NCBI GenBank assembly: GCA_018257865.1
Contig: JAEUBA010000085.1
Location: forward strand, 62,001 to 126,000
DNA from: Stereocaulon alpinum
Taxonomy: Eukaryota; Ascomycota; Lecanoromycetes; Lecanorales; Stereocaulaceae
Length of the DNA stretch: 64,000 nt
Direction: 5' to 3'
Each line of letters opens with the position of its first letter. The first letter of the stretch is position 1. Position numbers and translations under genes: made by a program. Positions 22,637-34,400 of the stretch are shown here, piece by piece. The notes under the pieces are model-generated. The model had not been told where the DNA came from. It saw nothing but the letters and a program-made list of their open reading frames with translations, and made no database searches.

Positions 22637-25143
22637 CTACTCCAAGCCAGCCTGTACAGTTCCCAAGATCAAAGCTACGAGGGTAACCATATATCCCGAG
22701 ACCCCAAATGCCCCTTGGACATCGTGACGCAAAACTGCCCAGCATACTCCAAATACAAGGGTGCCCAAGACAAATAGCATCAACGCCAAGAACCATAGCC
22801 TCGATACAACCCAGCCCTCGACAAGATGAATGCCCCACCCTACACTCGTCCCTTGTTGTGGGCAGACAGTAAGCTTAGCCTTGCGCCTTTTGGGCGTTCG
22901 GACACAGGTGATGGACTTCTGATTTGCGTCTTCGGGGTGGTGGAATAGATGGGCCATGAGGTTCTCCCCTACAGGTGGTATGAGATCGTATGGTTCGTAG
23001 AGATATTCATCTTTCCTGGCTTCGGGAGGCATGTCCGGGACTTTGCGGATATCGACGAGGTCTTTTATGTGAAGTTCAAACTAGTGATGTTTGTTAGCAC
23101 GTGTTGTGTCTGCCATCTTGAGAGCTTTCACGGCCAATTACCTGTACGAAGCGTATGCTTTGAATGCTTCGTAAAGAGACCCAATGTGACCATCTACCTT
23201 TTAAGTCTCTGTATGCTCTTTTGAGCTCGGTAAAAAGCTCCTGGTCGGAAGGCGTAGCACAAATGTCCAGCTGTGAAAGGCTAGTAGGACGCCTTTTTCC
23301 CCTGGCACAAACGAGTAGCCAGCGGCTTTCGGATCCACAATCAATGACTGTATCTGTTCGATGCCTTATTGGTGCACGTGGGTCATAAACTTGTGGTGGT
23401 GGCTGTAGAGTGTTTGGGTTGTTGAGCGGAGTTTGTAATTCCCAACCACTCGCATTACTGCATCCATTGGTTCTGAGAGTGCCCATAGCGATCTGTTCAT
23501 GGCTCGAAGCCGGGGACTCTTTTGCGCTGCTGTTGAGTAGCTTCTCGAGCTCTTTTGCACCTCCAGGACGGCGCTCTATGAAGTCATCATACATACTGCG
23601 ACCGCATCTCTATGGCATAGAGTCAGTCTACAAAGCTATGTGGTGACCAAGATTCTGTAACATGGAGTACTCACACATCGCCATTTTACACGCACCTTGC
23701 CTTTCTCCAAACGTGGTTCCATATAGCTGGTGACTTGGTTCATCAATCCTTTCATCCCGTCGGTTGTAGCCTTGACTATATTACTAACGATGTTTGATGC
23801 TCGTCCACGATCTACGGCTAGTCGAAGCTCTTCGCTGTTTCTTGACGTGGTTGCATTCTTTGTGAAACTTGGCGAACAGTTCAACCTCGACCTTGCGATA
23901 GGACGTATCTTTTCCTCGACATTCAGGCACTTAATCAGTCTTGCATGTACGCGCAATAATCTTGATACTAATACTGTACGGTCCCTTCGCTGGCCAGCCT
24001 CAAGCAGTCCAAAATGGAGATGGCTGTGGCTGGTAGTGAGGGAGGCGTGATGCCAGTAAGCTTTCGTGAGGTTCTTGAAATTGGTATTGCGCTTTTCTGA
24101 TAGATGGAATGTCCTGGCTGTATCTTCAGAGAACGCGGGCCTCCAGAGGACCACGCCAGCTCTACAAGTCCAGACGCCAGGAAAAGGTTTTGGACTGGAA
24201 CGTAAATGTTGAAGGTCTTTCACTGAGCGTTGAAGAGACAGAAGGGTTATCTGAAGCGAAGAAGGCCACGAAGATTGGTACAGAACAAAAAGCAACGACC
24301 AATAGGCGTTACAGTAAACGGTGACCGGTAAGTTCACTTGAGTCCACTTAGTCTTGTGCAGTCCATTGTCCAGTAATTTAGCTCACCGCTGTGCCTCAGA
24401 GAGTTGTGACGGCTCATGATGAGGAAAAACCACTTGCGGATATCGCACCCGAGTACAGCTGCACCTACCGTTGTGGGGCTGACAGATGGCTTAATGAGGT
24501 CTCCTCCGCCTGCCTCCTTCTGAGTTAGCTTGGTCAGTCTATCAATGAAAGCCTGAGTTTCGCCATAAAGGATTCTCAACACATGCTTCCGGGCTCGTAT
24601 ATTGTCGAAAAGGGTTGGAGTCGCGAATCTCTGCTCGGCATGGCTCAGGATTGGATCCGACGGTGTATGAACCAAGACTTGATCCGAGAGCGAGATAGCC
24701 TCATAAAAAATATCAAGCACAGCATAGAGCACGTCGGTATAGAAGTTACGGATCATCTTCCTAATTCCCAACCACGATCTCGGAGTACTCTCATTTAAGC
24801 AGACGATACTCTCAGCTAATGGTCGGCTCGGAGGCTCAGAGCGAATTTGGTCAAGGCAGCTGTTGACGATGTCCACTTTGACACGAGAAATGGCATCAAG
24901 CAGGTAATAAAAGCCGAGTAGTCTGCGTAAAGGCGATGATCTGGACTGAGGCATCCCTGGATGACTTCTGCTAGCAATAGCGTCATCGTGTTTGTGTCCA
25001 TCATTGGTACTGTCAGAGTTGGAACATTGTTCAAGCACGGTAAGAGATTGGCCTCTTTGTGTTGTAGTTTTCGGATCTTTCCCATTGTTGGGGATGACCT
25101 TGTCGCTACGTGACATCGTAATGGTGGCCGCAGAGAGTCTCAA
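22637..25143 (-). CDS. Multi-exon fungal membrane protein of unknown function
   Basis: Four exons on the minus strand: 25143-24387, 24222-23675, 23609-23142 and 23080-22637 (introns 164, 65 and 61 bases), 738 residues as an open reading frame. The 24222 acceptor is the least certain. The joins restore VKWRCRCGRSMYDDFIERRPGGA and SIRFVQFELHIKDLVDIRKVPDMPPEA. The N-terminal half has helix-rich text (LNESTPRSWLGIRKMIRNFY, SHAEQRFATPTLFDNI). The C-terminus has a Cys-rich motif, then VGWGIHLVEGW, and two hydrophobic segments (LWFLALMLFVLGTLVFGVCWA, GYMVTLVALILGTVQAG), so it is probably membrane anchored. I recognise this as a common uncharacterised protein type of filamentous ascomycetes from memory only. 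In such proteins a 'HYDE-LEENR' block lies at the N-terminus; here it is at 25188-25790 with a stop codon (see next feature), so the gene may be broken. Confidence 0.6.
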
Positions 25144-25187
25144 TTATTCGCATCAAGCATACACAAGACAGGAAAATGGTAAGCTTC

Positions 25188-25790
25188 TTAAGGATATGAG
25201 AAGTTCAAAATTTCAAAGACCTGCTCGAATGATAAAACATAGCCACAGGAAGACGCCTTGCAGTTGGAATCGTCGAAACCATTGCGAATGCACGCTGCCA
25301 GAATGAGTGTTGCCGGCCACCAAGCCACCACGGCCGGCGGGTCAGTAGTGTACATGTGGGTGGCACTGCCCCAGACCTTGGAGCAATCATTGAACCAAAT
25401 CTTGCCTATCTCGACACACCCATGGAAGAAGAGGGCGGGGCAATCTGCCCTGCATATGCCACAAAGAGGCTATGTCCATACCTGCATCCCGATCTCGACC
25501 CTGTTCTCTTCGAGCTGAGAGTTTGTCAAAGGTAGCTTCCCCATGAGGGATCATAGACATACGAGCCTAGAACCAGCCGCAGATATTCACCACCCATTAC
25601 TGTAGCTCACCTCATCATAATGAACGTTATGGAGCATGTTCCGGAAATCGTATTCCTGAATATGCCCAACAGTAGTCCAACGGTCAAGCACTTGGTGGGT
25701 TGGACAGGCCGGTAATCGGGTACTTAGCATAATTGCGTGTCGGATTGCCGAATGCCAAGGTATTATATCTCCAGGCACCACAAGTACGTC
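25188..25790 (-). pseudogene. N-terminal exons of the 22637 gene, with in-frame TAG
   Basis: Exon a, 25790-25611, reads DVLVVPGDIIPWHSAIRHA ... DFRNMLHNVHYDE. An intron at 25515-25610 (GTGAGC...CTCAG) joins it in phase to exon b, LEENRVEIGMQVWT, then TAG at 25472-25470. The same frame then continues PLCGICRADCPALFFHGCVEI, GKIWFNDCSKVWGSATHMY and VVAWWPATLILAACIRNGFD to a stop at 25188. Text of this quality after the stop is unlikely by chance. Removing the 32-base GTATGG...GCAG stretch around the TAG shifts the frame, so splicing does not easily rescue it. It is either a nonsense mutation or an unusual splice. It is probably the front of the gene at 22637-25143, which lies just downstream on the same strand. 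Confidence 0.5.
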
Positions 25791-26212
25791 CTGCGCAAGG
25801 TATCAGACAGAATATGCCCCTTCACCACCAACTCGCACATAAAACACCGCACACAAAACCCATTCCCCTGCACAACAGCAGCTCTGACGTACCCTACGCT
25901 ACCATATCCCACCTCACATCGCAAACATCAAAATATGCTCGGGCGTTGCCGAACTACTGTCCTACTGTAACGGGCGCACTTCACCGGCATCCAACCCCCG
26001 AACGAACCAACCCCGGCTCCCGTAATCAGCTCCCCGAGCTCCCCGAAGGACCCCGTTACGCTACCATCTTCCACGGCCTTGACGAGTACATAAAGCAAGG
26101 TGAGCTTCCACTCTCCATTCCTCTACTGTACACACCTTCAAACACACAAATAAATACCACTCCGCATACCGCACCAACACACAAACCCACAACCCCCCAA
26201 ACACCAAAAACA

Positions 26213-26450
26213 ATGTGCAAGCCCGGAACTTGCTCCACATGCCGTACCTCCCCCCACATTTCCCCACCCTCTCCCTCCCACAATCCACCCCACTAACACT
26301 CCCCCAACAGAAAAATCCTCCTGGTGGGGCTGCGGCCAACACGTCCCCAGCGTAATGGACAAACAACCCAAAGAGAATTGGTGTACATGCGAACCCAAGG
26401 TGGAGAAAGAGGGGACGCAGTATCCGCCTATGGCTGCTAAGGCGGATTGA
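26213..26450 (+). CDS. Small Cys-rich conserved protein (56 aa)
   Basis: Two exons: 26213-26243 and 26311-26450. The intron, 26244-26310, has GTACCT, a CACTAAC branch site and CAACAG. The product starts MCKPGTCSTCQKSSWWGCG, continues QHVPSVMD and NWCTCEPKVEKEG, and ends AAKAD. Six cysteines sit in C-x4-C-x2-C, C, and C-x-C groups, which suggests metal binding. This composition and ending recall a widespread family of tiny fungal proteins of unknown function, judged from memory. It has no signal peptide. The coding exons are too short to appear as a long ORF, and the splice join is the main support. An overlapping plus-strand frame at 25733-26296 is not needed. Confidence 0.75.
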
Positions 26451-26709
26451 CTCCCGGGCTGGCTGTGTGATATGCTTGTTGGTGGTGGGAAGAAGGGGGA
26501 GGGAGAGCGGAACGCACAGGCCAGCGGGAGGGGGGAGTTGTAACATATATTAAGAGGAGGGTATGGTGGCGGAAAGTGTATGATACTGAGGTCAGGCAGA
26601 TGGATATGATGGTATGATGGTACGATGGCGATGGATGATCATTTGTACGATACACGCGGATCACACGACTTCTATACATGAGACCATGATCAACCCACCG
26701 CTCCTTTAA

Positions 26710-27597
26710 TCACTCAACCTTCCCCTCCTTATTCCCCGCCTTCGGCTCCCTCATCAGCAATTTCTCAACCTCAATATCAGGCCCACCATGCGGTCTCATA
26801 TCAATGATCAGCTCGTCCACAGGCTCCCATCCATGCTTCAAGTACAGCGACAATCCGAATGGTGACGCTTCCACGTACGCCTTTGCGCCGGCTTTGTCTG
26901 CTGCTTCGAGGGCTGGGCGGATGAGCATGCCGCCTAAACCACGACGCTGATGGGAGGGGTGGACGGCTAAGATATGGAGGACTGGAAGGAGTGAGACCAG
27001 AGATCTGGGAGATGCGCATCTCGAAATGTTCTATCCAGACGCTGGTACGCGATGGAGTCTGATGATGGCAAACAAGATCGTAAGTGCAGCAATGGTCTTG
27101 ACTCACAATAAGTCTCCTCAGGCACAGTCCACTTCTTCCTTCCTCTGTCCAACTGCCTGAAGAATTCATCCATCAATTCCGTGTTAGCGCCCTCCGGTTT
27201 CCTCTTGCCCCTTCTGGCTTCCTCCGCAGCCTCTTTCTCTGCTTTCTGCTCCGGCGTAAGCGTACACGGGTACACCCATCTTGAGAAGGCCACTGTTTTT
27301 CTGCAACAAACAACAAAGACTCAGTGACAATTGTAATCTCAACAGGTAGGCATTATGGGAAAGGCTGGACGCTAATTACCCCGTATCGTGATCTACGACC
27401 TTCGTAAATCGCCCACCATACTTATCGCCTTCGACGAGTGAGTCATGGAAGAACTCGAGATCCGCTGCGTCTTTGACTTCTTTGGGGGTGCGTGGGTGCA
27501 TATAGGACATTATGGGATTAGTTTTGAAGGCTTCTTGGAAAATCGTTGTGATGTCGCGGACATCTTCTGGCCCTGCTGGGTACAGTGAGAACGCCAT
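26710..27597 (-). CDS. GNAT-family N-acetyltransferase
   Basis: Three exons on the minus strand: 27597-27380, 27300-27107 and 26981-26710, giving 227 residues with all joins in frame. The N-terminus (MAFSLYPAGPEDVRDITTIFQEAF) is the typical first strand and helix of a GNAT fold. Motif A reads LHILAVHPSHQRRGLGGML, with the acetyl-CoA-binding Q-R-R-G-L-G loop. Motif B follows (GAKAYVEASPFGLSLYLKHGW). The middle has a charged, Lys/Glu-rich insertion (TPEQKAEKEAAEEARRGKRK). There is no targeting signal. It should acetylate a small-molecule or protein amine using acetyl-CoA; substrate unknown. Confidence 0.85.
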
Positions 27598-27695
27598 TCT
27601 GCTTTAATGTTGGACTATTGAAATGAATGTCACGAGCTGAGCTGGACTACTGAAATTGGATTTCTTCTCAGTAAGCCGATATCTCCATCCTTATA

Positions 27696-28012
27696 TACTC
27701 AAAAAGTGAGTCCTTAGCGTATGCCAAGACGGGTGTGCCCCCACCAGTAGAACTAGCAGATTTTGGACTTAGTAAGCCTACGCACTATTGTCTCGCGCAC
27801 GGTGTCAGCTTTCACCCAAATTTTACGCTCAACCTCTCGAAACTCGCATTGGAAGATAATTCTACATGTAGCTACTGCAGCGCGTAGTTTAATTAAGACC
27901 TCATACTTGTATAAAGCTATTACATTGGTGAAAATGGTGGTTTAATAGAATAGATGGAAGTTCGGATCTATATACGCTAACCGTATTAGGCAACGGACTC
28001 ACTTTTTGAGTG
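27696..28012. mobile_element. MITE-like element, 317 bp, TA duplication
   Basis: The left end at 27697-27713 (ACTCAAAAAGTGAGTCC) is an exact inverted copy of 27995-28011. Counting outward, both ends sit next to TA (27694-27695 and 28013-28014), as expected for Tc1/mariner-type insertion. A second, weaker match (TTAGCGTAT) lies further in: at 27714 and inverted near 27970. The inside is AT-rich and carries no transposase, so it is non-autonomous. Confidence 0.75.
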
Positions 28013-28866
28013 TACGAGGTATGTAGGATATCCATCTCACATCAGAAAGTTGATTATGACTCAGCATGCATGCATTGTTGCCTACCGTTTCAGAATTGTT
28101 CTGCGTGCAGTAGTCCAAGCCGATAGCGGCCGTTAATCATTGGAAGTTGGCTACGCACCTTCCTATTTGGGCAATGGTCGAGTAGCGCCACGTGAGCATC
28201 ATGGTACCCTATCGCACACAACACTCCATTGAATCAATGCGTTGACCAATTGTTCCGTGCCGTTTAATTCACAATCGTATCGAGTCTTTCGAGAGCTATC
28301 ATGGCCTCCACGTACATCACGCTCCCAAATGACGATAATGACTGCAAAGCAATACGCCCTAGCACAGCAATCTTTATACTTGCTACTCGACGTTCTGGCC
28401 TGTAGATGAAGCCAAAAGCCTGTTCGCGGCACCCACCGATCTTGTCTCACTGGACATTGAAGACGCCCGTGCTCACCCGAAACTTCCTAGAGGTCGTCTT
28501 CGACGACGCCAGGTAGAGATGCTTGCATGAGATTAACTCTGCAGCTCGCGATTTGAGCAACGCACATAGCGGCCTGTTGTCACCCTGACACAAAGCAAGT
28601 GCTTGCTCACAAGCAATGGCAACCAATGCCCGGTTCTGTTGAACCCTATCATCCGGTCATCCAGCCTCTCGGTTCTGCTCCGTGCAAAGGGTATGATTAT
28701 AGCCAAAAGGATGGCATGACTTGATTGGTTGCACTTGGCTCCGAAAGGCCCTGAAACGCGGACCCCAGAGCCACCTGGAAGATCCGTCTCGTTTAGCCAT
28801 AGAATGCAGCCGCTCCTTTGCTGAAAGGGACTGCCAGAGGGACTATCTCGACTTGATTCGAACAAA
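28013..28866. other. Intergenic, no supported gene
   Basis: Short minus frames at 28199-28450 and 28533-28865 show no domain. The stretch runs to the 3' end of the CorA-like gene at 28867. Confidence 0.35.
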
Positions 28867-30497
28867 TTATGCCCCCTTGCCGCCTTTGACAGCCGACAAT
28901 GACTCTCTCCACGTCTTCAATGACCATCCACCATCGACACCGTATCCCATGCTGACAAGAAACACAATACCGAAGACACAAAGTATTATTGGTATTGCTA
29001 TTGCAAAATACACCCAGAACAGAGACGACCCTGGCAAGAAATCTCCATTCATGCTGAGGATTCCAGAGGCAAAGGTTAAAGGTAGAAACAGCATGCCTAG
29101 CAATGTCAGAATCTTAACACTCCTTGCTTCGTGTAAAGAGCGGCTTGCTTCTCTCAAGGCTTGTCGGTTTCCAAGGATCCCAGCGAGACCTGTGAATGAG
29201 GAGATTAAATTATCAGACCTGGTCTTCATGCCTCGTAACTTCCTGTAGATCACATGAAAATCTTTCTCACACTTTTCCCAGGAGACGGATGCTTCAGCTT
29301 CCGACAGTGGAATTTGAAAGCTGTCCATGATGGCCTCGACGCTATCGCAGTACTGAGAGCACTGACGATTCCAAGCTTGGAGGTCTTTCCAACGCTCCTC
29401 AATCCATGTGATATCCAGCGTGCTAATGGGCCGATCTCTACGAGAAATATTGTAGTCGAGCTCGCCGAGCAAAGCTACAATATACCCTATGCATAGCATA
29501 TAATTCGAGGCAACGATCTTCTTCAAGAATAAGGTGGTGATGACCGGCTCGTCGCTGACGACGACGCTGTCTCTGTGGTGCGCCCAATAAAAGCATATAT
29601 CTTCTAATATCGATTGCCTCGAAGGACCGCAGCTTGAGCAAGCGTCATCAATATTCTCGTATTCTATAAAGTCCGGATATCCTCCTTGGTATGGTTCGCC
29701 TGGCACTGATACTTGTTCTACTTGCGGTGGAGACCCGATGAAGGCTTCGCGGACAGGGCAATCTAGGAACAGTATCACTGTGGCTTTGTTATTCATGTTC
29801 AATGTACATTTCCTAACGACTCACCATCCCAACCTCCTGCGTCTGATTTCCTCGACCAATAGGATGCTTTCCGATGAACCATACCCACATTATCGAAATT
29901 ACCCAACACTCGGGTAAGACTGATGTGACGGTAATTCTCCGCAGCCCTCCAGGTGCGTCCTTGTAGTTGGGAGGGCTGCGACCAGAAATAACGAGGTTCG
30001 TAATACGCTATGGTCCACGATTGTCCAGTGTCAAAAGTAGATGGAAGACATGGCGTATTTCCAGATTTGTGGAATCTCTCCCACATGCCAGAGCGGTATT
30101 GCCTTACAAGCAGGGCGGGACTGATCTTGAAATGTTCTCCGAGAGTACCTATCAGTTCTGGGTCCCAAGCCTCCACAAGATATAGACGCCGTGCAGCATT
30201 AGCATTCCCCGTTGCCGACTTTCGCTGAAGGTAAGCCCGCAGTTCCCTACCCTCCACCAGATCAGTCCTTTCGGGAACCTGCACGCCCTCAAATTCCAAA
30301 ACGGTAACTTTGCCTAGCTTTCCCACCCCCAATGGAGGCTTGTACCTTGGGTAATGTTCACTAGGATCTTTTGAGTAGGTGACATTGGGATACTTTGAGC
30401 GTAGCGAGATCAGACGGCTCTGGTAATGTCCTGAAGCCAGATGTGATCCAGCTGTAGGATAAGTACCCGTAAATTGGGAAGAAGTGTGTTTGTTCAT
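28867..30497 (-). CDS. CorA-like membrane protein, GMN motif altered
   Basis: Two exons on the minus strand: 30497-29825 and 29783-28867. The 41-base intron (29784-29824, GTGAGT...AAAG) is very short but gives a perfect join, GGWD-ATVILFLDCP. The product is 529 residues. The long N-terminal part is soluble (EGRELRAYLQRKSATGNANAARRLYLVEAW), as in fungal CorA-like proteins. Near the C-terminus, SVKILTLLGMLFLPLTFASGIL is TM1, followed by SMNGDF (about residues 468-473) where true CorA channels have GMN. LFWVYFAIAIPIILCVFGIVFLV is TM2. The changed Gly of GMN argues against ordinary Mg2+ transport. Plasma-membrane location is inferred. Confidence 0.8.
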
Positions 30498-31415
30498 GGA
30501 CCTGATTTACTGTTTTCAATGTAAAAGCACGTACTTCTAGGTAGTATGAAAAGTCCAGCCTTGATTCGCAAGAGGAAATATGCCCTCAAGACTAGCGTCG
30601 CAGCGCCGATGAGTGATAGGGAGAGCAAGCCAGGGTGTCGGTATATAGTATAAAGGCGGACTCTTAAGTAGATATAACGATCAATCACTCCTCAGCAATA
30701 CATTCAGATTATTGATTGACTGACAAGGTCGTCTCTACAGATTAGATGAAATAGTGATGCCCATGCCTTTCAGCCTCACTGGCGGAATAATGGGGCTGGC
30801 TTTTGGCCCTAGCACCTAGGGAGGAAAGCCACTCGCCTAGAGCGCGCCCCAAGATCAATGGCATGGCCCCCCAGAGCAGATCAGCAGATAGACGTTCGGG
30901 GGCTATAATGCCACGGACAGCGCATACAAGGGCTGTGGCCCGAGGGATTTTGTGGTCGAAAGCTGCACAAGCGTGATTCAGGCGCCGAGGAATAGTCGAA
31001 CTATGTCTGATCTCGCCGGCAGCTTTCGGTTCGACTCTCCATCTGCATCGCGTAACCTAACCTCCCCATCCTCCGGACTTTTCTTCATCTAATAAATTAC
31101 GTTTTTGTCACGTAATGACGAAGATGACACGAAGCAAACGGAAACTTGTTGTGTGGGGGTGGTGTGTCCACCCTGCTGGTGGCGTTGTATCCCCAACCGG
31201 TCTGGACTCTGGACCTGCAGGCTGACCAGCGCTAAAGATGAGCCGCATCAAAGCTGAGGAAAAGGAGCCCCTCCCCTCATGGAGTCAACTTCTCCAGTTT
31301 TCTCCCAGACCTTCTCTAACCAGCCCAATTACCCTTCCGGTGACCCATTCATCCTATCGAGTCCGAGTAATGGACGATCGCGCAATTCTCAATCCCTACA
31401 GAAGACGTCCCAGAG
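30498..31415. other. Divergent promoter region of two CorA-like genes
   Basis: No gene seen. The region separates outward-facing CorA-like genes. Open frames at 31238-31527 have no continuation into the downstream gene and may be upstream ORFs of its transcript. Confidence 0.35.
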
Positions 31416-34400
31416 ATGGATCGAGACGCGGAGAAACCTTTTGTTGTCGATCGAGTCAACAGTTTCCCGAGAGACAGAGGATATGTATCCAACGGCCCTC
31501 GTGACCAAGTCGCCGAACGATCAGTGAATGATGCCTTCTTCGCCGACAGACATCTACATCGCCAAGGTACTACCGACTTCGAGACTCGCAGATCGAACCA
31601 GCGTTTGCGCTACACGATCCCCCTACGGCGAAAGAGGCGGAGTACTGTGGATGAAGAAAAGGGCATCTTGGACGAAAAGCGAAGCATTGGTGGACTTGCT
31701 GCCCGGCCTGGCTTGGAGCGGGAGACTTCCAGAGGCGCAGCGCCGTATCTTTCTCAGGACCTCTACGAGATCATCTCCACACAGTTCTGGGTTCCGGATG
31801 ATGAAGGTCGGGAAGTCGTCACTTTGACCGTCAACGATGACACTGCCAAAACGAATCAAGAGAAAATATGCTACGAAAGCGTTTGGAGACACATTCAGAG
31901 CGAGACGATGACCTTCAAACACTTCCACAAGGAGGTCATGAGGCTACCAGGCCTCGAGGACGATGACCTGGCGTTGGCAGCTCGTCTTCTGAACAAAGTC
32001 CAGAGAAATTGCGAGAAGCAGTTCGTACATGGCCGATATCTGAAGCCTACTGTCCTAGTGTACGATGGAGCGGATCCGGAAGAGACTGCAAAGGACCAAA
32101 AGACGGCTACATTCATCAGCCTACCCATCTTCACCACCGAGTCTGAGCGCCACCATAAGTCAACCAAGGATCACGAATTGCATCCTGTCCGTTCCCTCTT
32201 GCAGTCCCGCTATCGTCTAGAATCTACCAAAGCTCGTGATAAAGACCAGGTCATAAGAAAAATCAACTCCAAGGCAGCACATGTGGTACATGTCCCTCAA
32301 ATCTGGGCCCTAATAATCAACAAGCACACAATCATCACATGCGCACCCTTGGATACACCTACTCTGCGTGGTGAAACAATCAGATTGGTCAAACATTCCG
32401 AGGCTCAATTGGACGAAGCAACATGGTCCGTCCACTTCACTGATGCGCGTGGAACGGTCTTCTATCTGCCCTTGAGGTTCTGCAAAACCTGGTTTGGTCT
32501 TGTGAAGCAAATTGCAGATGATTGTCTTCATGATGAGTATAACCTTATCCGGGATCAGCTACTCAAGAACGGACCGATCTACCAACTTGTCACGGAGTTC
32601 GGAGATCAAGTTACTGCAGAATCGTGGCCTCAGATGGTGGAAAGAGAAAGGAAAGAGGTCATACGACTCAGACTCATAGATAAGGAAGGAGAATCGAATC
32701 GGCTGCTGGTGACCTACTGTGACGAGAACGGCAACGAAATGGACCACGATTCAGACACTAGCTCAGACACATCATCGGTATTCAGCCCGCATGGAGAAGA
32801 CAGTGATGCTTCCGAATCATCAGCGTCAAGTCTACCTGCCTCCGAAGATATGACTCATGTCGCAGCAAAGCTACGCAAACTACATGAGAAGCTAGAGCAG
32901 GCCAAAGGTCAAGAGAACGCTAGGAGGGTACAAGCCCTTAGGGACCATAAGATACCAGCCCTGGAAGAGCAAATTCTAGCAATGACAGCTCAGGGTCTCG
33001 GCTTGGAGACAACCAGAAGAAGCCGCCCCGAGGACAGGGCTAGGGTTATCGCTCCAGATGTCTACGACGGTCGGCGTCGCTCGTCCCATCGACTTTACGG
33101 GAATGAAATATATAGCGCGACGGGAGGTCCATCGATATGGGTCGACTCCAGGTCCAGGTCAAGGTCAGGGTCGCGATCCCGGCCAAGGCTTCTTCGAGGA
33201 GTGCCTCACTACTCCCAATCAGCCCAAAGTCTACTGTTAGATCAGCCTCAAGTCCGTGGAAGTACTAAGCGGCCACCACTTGGCCTCAACCGGAGTCAGA
33301 GTTACTCTCAACCACTCCATGTATTTGGGGACTACTCCTTCCCCCCGCCTTCCAACTATCCCGCTCGTCGACAGTCATATTCTAGAACTGCTCCGTCGCG
33401 TCTGATTATACCACCCCGCGCTCCGCACTCCAAATCTCGCTGGGACACAGTAAGGTCACGGGTATTCAATGGTCCTAGTCTCATAGCTTCGGCCACGCCA
33501 GTATCTCCAACGAACGATAAACGAGACATCTGCTATCAACCATCAAACAAACAATTGGCAAGGTCTCGCTGGGAATTCTTGAGAGCCCAGATACTCGCAG
33601 GCAGTGATCTTGGCCAGAGCAATAGTCAGTCTATTGGAAAGATTGCTGACGAACCCGTTTCTCCTCGCACTCGTGAGAAACTAGCCAGCGCTATGAAAAA
33701 CATGTTCAGCGATCAGGATGCTCGACCCGCTAAGCTGACCTCAAGAATTGTAAAGGTCCTAGATCCGGAGAAGAAAGAAAGTGAAGCAAAGCCCAAGAAG
33801 AGGGTGGATTTCATGAAGCAGAATCCGGAAACGAAGCCTAAATTAAAACGGTTGATTCAATTAGCACATAAGGAAGTCTCGAGCCCCACATCGCCCACAT
33901 CGCCTACATCGCCAATGAGGCCTTTTGTAAGAGAGGCTGCAGCCCCGGTAGCTAGCGAAAAGGTCCAGGACGTGCCCATATTCCTCTGGTCAACCGTTCA
34001 CGCGCCAGCCGACCTGGTCGATGTCTCTATGGTCTCAAAGGCGGCATGTGAAGATACTGACGTTTCACCGTTGGAGAAGCTGCCGGCTGAAAACAATTCG
34101 AATACGCTGAAAGTAGAAGAGCTTATACTTCGGACGGTAATGAACGAGATGCATGCGAATATGAGGAAACCAAAGAAAGTCCTCCCAGAATACGCTGACT
34201 TGTACGGCAAAATTGCAGACAGGAGTGTTATAGACGTGACATCTTTGATGGCAACCTTGGAAACCGACGATAACCGGGCTAATGACAATGGGGCCCGCCA
34301 CATGTCCGCTTCTCACAGCAGTCCAAACAGCAATATAGCTGACGATCCTGACCCCGCCGGGACCAAAACGCGTCTCAAGGCTACAAGGGCTGAGATATTC

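Noticed and set aside
25733..26296. 187-codon plus-strand ORF
   Set aside because: Pro/Thr/His-rich with no structure. It overlaps exon a of the minus-strand gene and the small spliced gene at 26213.
26820..26835. Fourth hairpin copy (GGCTCCCATCC)
   Set aside because: The match is short, lies in the GNAT coding sequence (the HGWEP codons) and has no arms or box.
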